Assembly (NCBI RefSeq): GCF_004379255.2
Contig: NC_056051.1
Span: 5,482,062-5,546,061 of the forward strand
Length of the DNA stretch: 64,000 bases
Direction of reading: 5' to 3'
DNA from: Salvia splendens
Lineage: Eukaryota; Streptophyta; Magnoliopsida; Lamiales; Lamiaceae
Numbering within the stretch: position 1 is the stretch's first letter; each line of letters begins with the position of its first letter. The position numbers and the translations under genes are program-made. Below are positions 56,785 to 64,000 of this stretch, one piece after another. The notes under the pieces are model-generated. The model was not told where the DNA came from, made no database searches, and saw nothing but the letters and a program-made list of their open reading frames with translations.

Positions 56785-57816
56785 CATATGTACTTAGGTC
56801 CCCACTTGTATGGATTCATCTAAATTTTCAAACTAAGATTATTCAATTGAAAAACAACACTTTGGTGGTACTCCGGACATGAAAATATAGCCATTTTGAT
56901 ACTGTCTGGTTCATATATAGTTATATGTAGTTGCACCTTGGATATATTCGAGGGTATTTTGATAATATTGGTTCTTATATATGTTTACTATTTTTAGCAG
57001 TACAAACTGTGGAATCATTTTATTCTCCTACTGTTCAATTTTAAAAATGATTGTAAAAAAGAAGAATGACAAAGAGCTGTATACTAATTATATGTATTTC
57101 AAAATTAGTGTATGGAATTAGTTCCTTTATGAATTCAACGTAGAATTTTCATATCAATCAACATGAAAAAAGATTAGCATTTTACAAATTTTTGGTTTTA
57201 ATGATTCCCAAGCTTCGAGAATAAGTCATATACTCATATCTATATTGGGCCCAGTCTATATGAAGAGAAGTCTAATCCTACGAAGCCTAGTGACTTCGCT
57301 AGTGGGCCTGCTCACTTTAAGGCCCAATGAGGCAGAAATATCGATAAAAAATAATCCTAATAGAATAAAGATTTATAAATACTTGCTCAAGTTGTTACAA
57401 TTCCCGAAAAAGTGGTCGTTGAGACATTTTCACAAACACCTTAGCGCATCAGTATTTACAATACAAAAAGTTAGCAGAAGAAGGGACCGTACCTTCAAAA
57501 GAGAAAAACTCAAAGCAGCCTCAAGTTCCCAATTTCAGTAGGTTTCCTACCGCTGAAACGAATCTCCCAATTTATCTGCACAGACAGCACATGTGCGTGT
57601 GATCGATCGTTTACATTGTTAGAATGGAAAATTGGAGGAAATCAAATTTGGATTTGACCTTGTGTTTAGATTACTCTTTTAGGCATTCGATGCACATTGC
57701 AACACCTCATCTTTTTCTTTTCTTTTTTGATTGAGACTTAGCATTAGGAGAATCCCTAAAGCCTAAAGCTAGACATTTGTCACGCCATTTAATAAGTTAA
57801 TTGGCGAAATGATTAG
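56785..57816. other. Intergenic DNA with a promoter-like stretch
   Basis: Positions 57244-57332 contain three GGCCCA/TGGGCC-type site II motifs (ATTGGGCCCAG, GTGGGCCTG, AAGGCCCAAT), and TTTATAAATAC lies at about 57370-57380. A 98-codon plus-strand frame (57245-57541) overlaps them but has no recognisable domain. Site II motifs are bound by TCP factors in promoters of housekeeping genes. No matching coding exon was found downstream. Confidence 0.35.
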
Positions 57817-57819
57817 TTA

Positions 57820-58387
57820 GATATCCACAATAGGAGATTTCCACCCGGACTAGTATTAGGACTTCTAAAAAACACCTTTTGTCACGTCACTAAGACTTCT
57901 CACCCCACCACATCACTAGGACATCCCACTACACAATAGTGAACAAGCACTGGGACATCCTGGCGGACAAGCATAATAATAAAAATTCACAAATTCACAG
58001 ATACGCAGTTACGGAATTAAAATTTCGACACGAATATGGGCGGAGAAAGTACAATAATAATTTAATTAAATAAAAAAATTAAAATAATACAATGCAACAA
58101 AAAAAACGATTTAAACAAAGTTTAGTATGCCTTGAATCTTTATAGTTTGCCGTTGTGCATGATATGAAGTGCAAATGAAATGAAGTGCAACGAGCCGAAA
58201 AGAAAAAAAATCAAAAAATGCTCTCGTCCGTCGAGGACCCACAATAGCGGACGAGACGACGGACGAGGAGTCGTCGTCCGCCTAGCTTGTCCGCGACGCG
58301 CTCGCCGCTCACAATAGTGGACGAGCGCGACGGACGAGCGGCTCGCCGGTCGCTCGTCCGCCGGCTCGTCTACTATTGTGGATGCTC
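57820..58387. mobile_element. Harbinger-type non-autonomous element H4
   Basis: This 568-bp element has ends GATATCCACAATAGGAG and CTACTATTGTGGATGCTC. Target sites are TTA (57817-57819) and TAA (58388-58390), one presumably mutated. Subterminal AAATGAAATGAAGTGCAACGA (58173-58193) is shared with H3. A GC-rich terminal region (58240-58380) repeats GGACGAGCG-type motifs. Confidence 0.7.
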
Positions 58388-58390
58388 TAA

Positions 58391-59146
58391 CAAAACACAA
58401 GTGAGAAGTCTTAGCTATTTTTTAAACCCAAGGGATAATATTTAGTTGCGGCCCAAACCATAGCATTCGATAAGCCCAAGTAATACCATTTAGTTGAGGC
58501 CCAAGCCAACGTACTTCATAAGCCCAAAATACATATACTACTTTTTCAGAATAAAAATTCATGAATACTACTAAACACAATCTCCAATTTACAACATAAG
58601 CTAGAAAGTTATGCAAATAAAACAACAATAGCCATTATTCCACATCAAAGACTCAACCTTCTGATCTTCTTCAGCTTCTTTGTGGTGCCACATTTCTTCT
58701 ACGGCTTCAACGGCTTCAATAAAACGTATTTTGTGTATATCGTGTAGTGTGTGCAATGTGTGGAGTGTGTTTTTCTGTATTCCACTTTGATTTGTCCCAA
58801 GTTACTTGAGTCGTATTCCACTTTGATTTGTCCCAAGTTACTTGAGTTATTTCTTTTTTTTTTGGCTAAAGACAAAACATTAATCACATCTACTTTATTC
58901 TTTGTTACTTTATTCTTTCTTTTACTTTACTCACTCATCTACTTTATTTAACTCATTAAACTCAAATTTCTTAAATCTCGTGCCGAAAAAAAAAGCCTCA
59001 AATAAGGGACGGAGGGAGTACTACTTTTTAAAAATAAAAATTCATGAATACTAAACACTATCCACACACATAATATTTCTTCAATTTACATCATAAGTTA
59101 GAAAGTTATGCTATTAAAACAACAATAGCCATCATAAGTTAGAAAG
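58391..59146. other. Duplicated LRR 3' end plus Stowaway remnant
   Basis: 58540-58710 is a second copy of the 3' end and flank of LRR-3 (AAATTCATGAATACTA, AGAAAGTTATGC, then CTTTGTGGTGCCACATTTC). Between the copies is a 36-bp tandem duplication (58777-58812 and 58813-58848, GTATTCCACTTTGATTTG) and a Stowaway-like right end (AAATAAGGGACGGAGGGAG, to 59018). Confidence 0.55.
58777..58848. repeat. 36-bp tandem duplication
   Basis: Two adjacent copies of a 36-bp unit starting GTATTCCACTTTGATTTG, nearly identical, at the left end of a Stowaway-like remnant that runs to 59018. Confidence 0.75.
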
Positions 59147-60733
59147 TTATCTTCTTCTTCTTCTTTGTGGTGCCACATTTCCTCTACGGCTTCTCATCTT
59201 TAACCTGTAAAATCTGTAGATCCATTCCACCAACCATTTAGGCCTTCCATACCCAAGAATCACACAACCGATTACGAATCCAAATCCATATCCAGAAACA
59301 ATCGCCTGCCAACAGAATCCATCTAGAATACCATAATCATCATAACCATCTTCTTGCAGGATCATAGGAGGCGAAGGCTCTTCACATTTTCGTGTTAACG
59401 GAAATCCACATAGTCCAGAGTTCCCAACATATGATGTATTTTCAAATGTGGAAAACTGGCCATTGGATTGAGGTATCTTTCCTGAAAGATTATACATGGA
59501 AAGGTTTATGACAGAAAGAAATGTGAGCTTTGTTAGCTCTGTTGGAATTTCCCCTTCCAATCGATTTGAAGACAAGTCCAACGACTCAAGTTGTGTCACA
59601 TTTCCAAAAGATGCTGGTATATTTCCTGTGAGGCAATTGTGAGACAGATTCAAATACATCAAGGAATTCAATACTCCAACTGAGTTTGGGATACTGCCCG
59701 AAAATCTGTTGGATGATATGTCGATAGTAGTGAAGGTTGTCAGAATAGTACCATACGAGAGATTCAAACCTTTCACCGTTAATATCAATGAATCTGTATA
59801 AAATGGAGACTGATCATCGCCTTGAAATTCCTCAAATATTCACCAGGCAAATTTCCAGTGAACGCATTATGTGATATATCAAAAACTTGGAGGTTAGGGA
59901 ATGGAAGCGTAGCGTTGGAAGTGAGAGAAGAAATGGTACCGCTGAAGTTGTTGGATGCCAATATGAGGACACGAAGATAAGTGAGATTTCAGGTCCAAAC
60001 TGGAAAGGTGTGTTGTTTCCAAATTAAGAAGCTGCAGACTACAACCTTCACTACTATCGACATATCAAGTTGAGTGATTGAAGACTACAACCTTCTGCAA
60101 ATGTAGTCAGGATGATGCCCCATTCCAAACGGTTGTTATATAGATACAACCTCACAAGTCCTTCCAAGTATCCAATCGTTGTCGGGATGAGTCGATTATT
60201 GGATAATTCCAAAACCTGCAAATTCCTCAAATTTCCAACTCCGGGAGGAATAGTTCCCCGTATGCTGCTGAAAAGATAACCAGATAAGTTCCCAATGGAA
60301 GCCGGAAGGATACCATTCATCATGGCATTGTTGCTAAATTCCAATTGAAGCAAATATGGGCAGTTTGTTAAAGAAGAGAAAAATTCCAGTTGTTGATTTG
60401 GCGATTCTGCTCCCTTCAAATTATTGTCGTTAAGACGAAGGAATTGCAGCTGTTTTAGATTGCCAAAGTCGGGAATGGAGCCAGTGAATGCGTTTCTGCT
60501 CCATGTCTGAAGAAGCATTGTTGATAGAGGTTGGAATTTCACCTGTGAGTCTGTTATAGTTTAATAAAGATCTTCGAGATTGACAAGTGACAGCCCCATG
60601 TCTGAAGCGAGACGACCATAGAACTGATTCTGTTGAAGAGAGAGCATCTGATTCTTTCTGGTCAAGAAACCGTTGAAGGATCCCTCTAAGAACTTGAGCT
60701 CTGATAGATTACCAAGCTCTCTCGCCAATTCAC
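59147..60733 (-). pseudogene. LRR-3 last exon
   Basis: Blocks are readable at 60561-60733 (ELARELGNLSELKFLEGSFN), 60054-60542 (NAFTGSIPDFGNLKQLQFLR) and 59147-59788 (ILTVKGLNLSYGTILTTFTT to the C-terminus), with frame changes between. The middle LRRs are largely deleted relative to LRR-1. The terminal helix and Arg-rich tail are kept. Confidence 0.75.
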
Positions 60734-60906
60734 CTGCCGAAAATGTAATAAAACGTAAATGAGAAAATAAAATAGCACCGAGTATATTTTGGCAATGACT
60801 CACATCTAAGAGAAGAGCAGAGGAAAATAACTTGCTTCTGATGTAACAGAGACAATATGAATTATTTAAAATACTAGGAGAAATTTAGTAATGATATCAT
60901 GAATAC

Positions 60907-60964
60907 CCGCCAACTTATTCGAAGCAATATTCAGAGAGGTTCCCGAATTGCCTTGGTATATGAC
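60907..60964 (-). pseudogene. LRR-3 fourth exon with 14-nt deletion
   Basis: Compared with the LRR-1 exon at 7019-7090, 14 nt are missing in the middle, giving 58 nt in place of 72. Splice borders (GT at 60905-60906, AG at 60965-60966) are kept, so inclusion would shift the frame. Confidence 0.65.
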
Positions 60965-61177
60965 CTGAATGATGCAATTGACAAATTTACGTGCAAAATT
61001 TATAAAAATACTGAAAATATATAGAACTAGTTAACATGCAATGAATGTTGAGAATCAAGATCAAGATATAGAGTCATAATACAAATTAAAGTTTTACGAT
61101 TAATTCGACGAATTCAGATTCAGTTGCGGGAAGTGATTACTACTGCCTCCTAAAATCCAAATACTGATAAAATCATA

Positions 61178-61349
61178 CTCCCTTCGTCCCATTGAGATGT
61201 TCACTTTTCCTTTTTAATTTGTTTCATTCAAGCTTTTTCTCATTAAAATATTCAATTACTTTTTCCATTCTATTTTATCACAAACAACTATTTAACCTAA
61301 AACTACATGACACTCAAGAATATGACCATCTTAAGTGGGACGGAGAGAG
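61178..61349. mobile_element. Stowaway MITE in an LRR-3 intron
   Basis: The left end CTCCCTTCGTCCCATTGAG follows TA. The right end reads CTTAAGTGGGACGGAGAGAG, with the final TA changed to GA. Length is 172 bp. Confidence 0.75.
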
Positions 61350-61359
61350 GAGCACGTAC

Positions 61360-61431
61360 CTGTCAAGTTATTATTATACAGATAGAGATATTTCAAGGAT
61401 GTAAGACTTCCAATCTCCTTTGGTATACCAC
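61360..61431 (-). CDS. LRR-3 72-nt LRR exon
   Basis: This single LRR reads GGIPKEIGSLTSLKYLYLYN and ends NLTG. It is 72 nt, phase 1, with an AG acceptor at 61432-61433 and a GT donor at 61358-61359. A Stowaway lies in the adjacent intron, about 10 bp away. Confidence 0.7.
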
Positions 61432-61526
61432 CTGTCAGTTTGTCATGGAATAGCAGTGTGTGCAATTAATTACACCCATATGTTTAGAGACAACTTCAGC
61501 AGTTTGAAAGTTTAACCAAATAGTAT

Positions 61527-61745
61527 TCCCTCGGTCTGCAATAGAAGTGATTCTTTTCGACACGGAATTTTAAAGAAAAATTGTTTTAACTGAGTGAAGT
61601 AAACGAGAATAAAACAAATAGGAAAAAGGAGAGAGATAAAGAGAGAATAAAGTATGAGCAAGTAAAATAAAAGAGAAGAAATAGTACTTTTTGCCATAAA
61701 AAAGAAAATGACTCGGCCAAAGTGAGACAATTCCAAAAGAAATAC
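61527..61745. mobile_element. Degenerate Stowaway-like MITE in an LRR-3 intron
   Basis: The left part reads TTCCCTCGGTCTGCAATAGA and continues GTGATTCTTTTCGACACGG. The right part contains AAAATGACTCGGCCAAAGTG. The ends are eroded and boundaries are approximate. Confidence 0.35.
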
Positions 61746-61828
61746 AACTCAGCTATAGAGCAACAAAGAAAGTATTAAAATAAGACGTAGTCAGAAATAG
61801 ATCACTAATTCCTTATTTTTTCTCACAC

Positions 61829-61972
61829 CTGTTAAGTTGTTGCAGTATCGATACAAGTGTTGGAGGTTGATTAATCTGCCGAAATTTGCGGGTATGCTTC
61901 CAGACAGTTTATTGCCATTGAGGTATATGAATGCCATCTGTGAAACGTTGAAAACAGAAGATGGAATTTTTC
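61829..61972 (-). CDS. LRR-3 exon 2 (144 nt, two LRRs)
   Basis: This exon is exactly 144 nt with an AG acceptor at 61973-61974 and a GT donor at 61827-61828, phase 1 at both ends. It reads KIPSSVFNVSQMAFIYLNGN and ends NNLTG. Confidence 0.7.
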
Positions 61973-62056
61973 CTATCAAAATAAGGAAAAATGATGTTAA
62001 GAACAATAGTTAAACTAATGTGAAAGCTTGAATTATAGATTAATATAGTTAATTAC

Positions 62057-62531
62057 CTTGGAGATGGTTATCATATAGAGATAAAACTGTAAGCATACTA
62101 AGATTTCCAACTTCGGTTGATATGTTTCCACTGAACATATTCATGGACAAGCCCAGCTTCTGCATCTCACTACACTTATATATACTCCTCGGAATATTTC
62201 CATATATTTGATTCTCTCTGAGAATTAATATCTTCAGTTTCGGAGTATTGTTGCACATATCACTTGGGATCACGCCTGATAGGTTGTTAGACCTCGGATC
62301 AATATATTCCAATACAGACATGTTTGTAAGGATAACTCCCGGGATTTCTCCAGTGAAGTTGTTGGATGATGTGCTTAGATGCTTCAAACGGCGTAGTTTA
62401 GACAGCTCAGTAGGTAAGACGCCTGTGAAGTTGTTGGAGCTGACATTCAAGGACTTGAGAAACGTTAGGTTTCCCAAATGTGGAGTGAGGTTTCCATGGA
62501 GGGAAAAGTTGGAGAGATTGAGGGCTGTGAC
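62057..62531 (-). pseudogene. LRR-3 exon 1, truncated by element D
   Basis: The frame reads VTALNLSNFSLHGNLTPHLG and continues open through about six LRRs (DMCNNTPKLKILILRENQIY, MNMFSGNISTEVGNL) to HLQG. The donor GT is at 62055-62056. The 5' side stops at the LTR of element D. Confidence 0.75.
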
Positions 62532-64000
62532 TGTTAAGGATGAACTACTTAACCTCGCACAAATTCCTCCGTGAGGTCGCGGGAACGCTTGCCTGTCGAT
62601 CGCACACGACAAGAACTAGGGTTTTGTTGTTGAAGAAGAAGAAAGTAGCGTAAAGATATTTTATTTCTTGAATGATCGAACTGAAGAACAATGCCCACTA
62701 TTTATAATAGTGGATACGGAACAAGAAAATAATCCTAATAAATATGAAAAGATATGATAAATCAATAACTAACTAAATAATAAGATATGAGAATATATTA
62801 GGAGATATGCTCGTATCAACTCCCTCATGGTTCAAATCCACCTTGTCCTTAAGGTGGGAACTATGAAGCAACGATGAGTGTCGAGAAATCCTCCTGGGTC
62901 AAACATACACCGAATAGTTGAGCGTCTCCTTGCATCAATGCGTCCATGAATGCTCAAGCATAGAGTGTCATTTTGCGGAGGAATCAACTGGGCATCGGCG
63001 TTGAGCGATGTTGATCGATGATTCATACTTGCGACAACCCTGACATGGGATGAATCACTCAATAATTTCAGCGATGCGTTGTCCACAATGGAACTACCCA
63101 AACCAATCTGGACTTTGGGAATCTTTACTCGAGAAGCATTCAATTGTCGCGCGCACTGAATCTCGATGCAACCGTGAACCGGTTTCTCTTTACGTGCGGA
63201 ATCCGGACTGGACTTCTCTATATTCTCAACCTTTTCAACTCCATAAAAAACAACAGAAGAAACAGGAATCTTCTCGGCAGAATCAGCAAAGCTTTCCTCA
63301 ACTCGATCACAATCAGGAATCAACGCTGACGGTGGTGGCGGCCGATAGGTTTTTGGAGGAAGAAGCTGCTGGTGGTAGTCTTTTGACGACGACGAAATAT
63401 TGTGGAAGTAGTACTCGACCGTTGTTTGGACCGGCGTGACGTAGGATGGCGCCGAATATTTCAGCGGCGCAGATGAAGTCGTGTAGGTGAGCAGACGTTG
63501 TTGTTCGTCCATCACGTCCAACTTCTTGTTTATTCTGTTCTCTTCCGGCATTAAAAGGTGCTCGAAATAGTACTCCATCCTCGAGATCCAATTCGCAACC
63601 TCCGATTCAGCAAACTGCGGCTGTTGCATGTTAAACTGCCTAGGATGTTCAAACTGCTGACCATAGCCTTGTCATGACGCAGGATTATCCCAACTCGTTG
63701 GTTGGCGAGCAAAATTCCCATCAGCTCCCGCCCTAGGCAAGTCCCACGGCGAGGAACGACCGGAGCGATTTTCCGATCTATGGGCGGGATTATCCCACGC
63801 CGACGGCTGTCTGACGTCGCGACTGTCGCTGATGAACCCGGGTCTATCGCACGGCGACGCACCAGCCTGATATGTGTGCTGATGTACACGCGTCGATGGA
63901 GGACCTCCTAACCCCAATTGCGGCAGAGATGAAACCGCTGTTGATGTCGTCAAAACCGGGCGATTCCTCCCATAATCATCTCGCCCCCTCTTCCAATCCA
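62532..64000 (-). mobile_element. WDPP-family LTR element D, continues past the right edge
   Basis: The left LTR (62532-62818, 287 bp) starts TGTTAAGGATGAACTAC and ends TGCTCGTATCA on the plus strand. It is followed by ACTCCCTCATGG, the polypurine tract on the minus strand. The other LTR and the target duplication lie outside the window. It sits in exon 1 of LRR-3, just before the VTALNLSN repeat. Confidence 0.8.
62832..63953 (-). pseudogene. Element D gag-like gene, partial
   Basis: The frame at 63953-63672 has three W-D-x-P motifs (SAWDNPAHR, SPWDLPRAG, TSWDNPAS) and ends in a stop at 63672-63674. The next frame (63629-62832) starts MQQPQFAESEVANWISRMEY, continuing YFEHLLMPEENRI, the start of a gypsy capsid region. 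It then changes to a sequence without the rest of the capsid or a zinc knuckle. The upstream start is beyond the right edge. Confidence 0.65.

Larger units (their letters stand above)
59147..62531 (-). pseudogene. LRR-3: chimeric LRR receptor-like pseudogene
   Basis: It has the same exon plan as LRR-1: exon 1 (62057-62531, truncated by element D), exon 2 (61829-61972, 144 nt), a 72-nt exon (61360-61431), a shortened exon (60907-60964, 58 nt), and a last exon (59147-60733). Exon 1 starts within VTALNLSN because the retrotransposon lies just upstream. The signal peptide and cap are outside the window or lost. The 14-nt loss in the fourth exon breaks the frame. The last exon has several frame changes and lacks many LRRs, but its end is intact: NTSYVGNSGLCGFPLTRKC, then GYGFGFVIG and a basic tail (213 codons, 59788-59147). 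Non-functional as it stands. Confidence 0.82.

Noticed and set aside
57245..57541. A 98-codon frame starting MGPVYMKRSL
   Set aside because: It overlaps promoter-like motifs and shows no recognisable domain. Length alone is not enough.

Overview
This window is nuclear DNA from a flowering plant, most likely an asterid eudicot. Lamiales is my guess, by resemblance only. The reasons are leucine-rich-repeat (LRR) receptor-type genes with GT-AG introns, Ty1/copia and Ty3/gypsy retrotransposons, PIF/Harbinger elements and Stowaway MITEs. There are no operons, no tRNA or rRNA genes that I could recognise, and nothing prokaryotic.

The host content is a tandem cluster of three related LRR receptor-like genes, all on the minus strand: LRR-1 (1223-9372), LRR-2 (37255-44903) and LRR-3 (59147 to beyond 62531). 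They share one architecture. Exon 1 holds a signal peptide and LRRs resembling LRR-XII (EFR/At3g47570-type) receptor kinases. Small 144-nt and 72-nt exons follow, all bounded by phase-1 introns. One long last exon ends in a Cf/Ve-like receptor-like-protein C-terminus: a transmembrane helix with GxxxG spacing, a basic tail and no kinase. All three loci are damaged by frameshifts, deletions, a lost splice site or transposon insertions, so the cluster looks like a decaying immune-receptor array.

The rest is layered mobile DNA. From 9671 to 33272 lies a copia element with three LTRs and two internal regions, flanked by one ATTTA target duplication. Its middle LTR is split by another copia element on the opposite strand (17566-26506, TSD GATCT), and its first unit carries a solo LTR (12224-13567, TSD GAAAA). 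From 49343 to 56779 lies a small Ale-like copia element (TSD AAAAA). Its integrase is split by a second three-LTR composite (51933-55012, TSD CTACC). That composite belongs to a family of small LTR elements, called the WDPP family here, with copies at 4312-6759, 42291-44794, 51933-55012 and 62532 to the right edge. They share a primer-binding site unlike the usual initiator-Met one and encode a gag-like protein with W-D-x-P motifs, a zinc knuckle and no pol. Four Harbinger-type elements (39455, 45320, 46740, 57820) and a group of Stowaway and long-TIR MITEs (33.8-36.4 kb) fill the gaps.

The strongest leads are the chimeric LRR architecture with modular exons, the WDPP family (one copy in each LRR locus, one with an uninterrupted 482-aa reading frame), the two independent three-LTR arrays, and a six-unit palindrome array directly upstream of a TATA box in the solo LTR. 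No gene here looks both complete and functional except possibly the 482-aa ORF of the element at 42291-44794.
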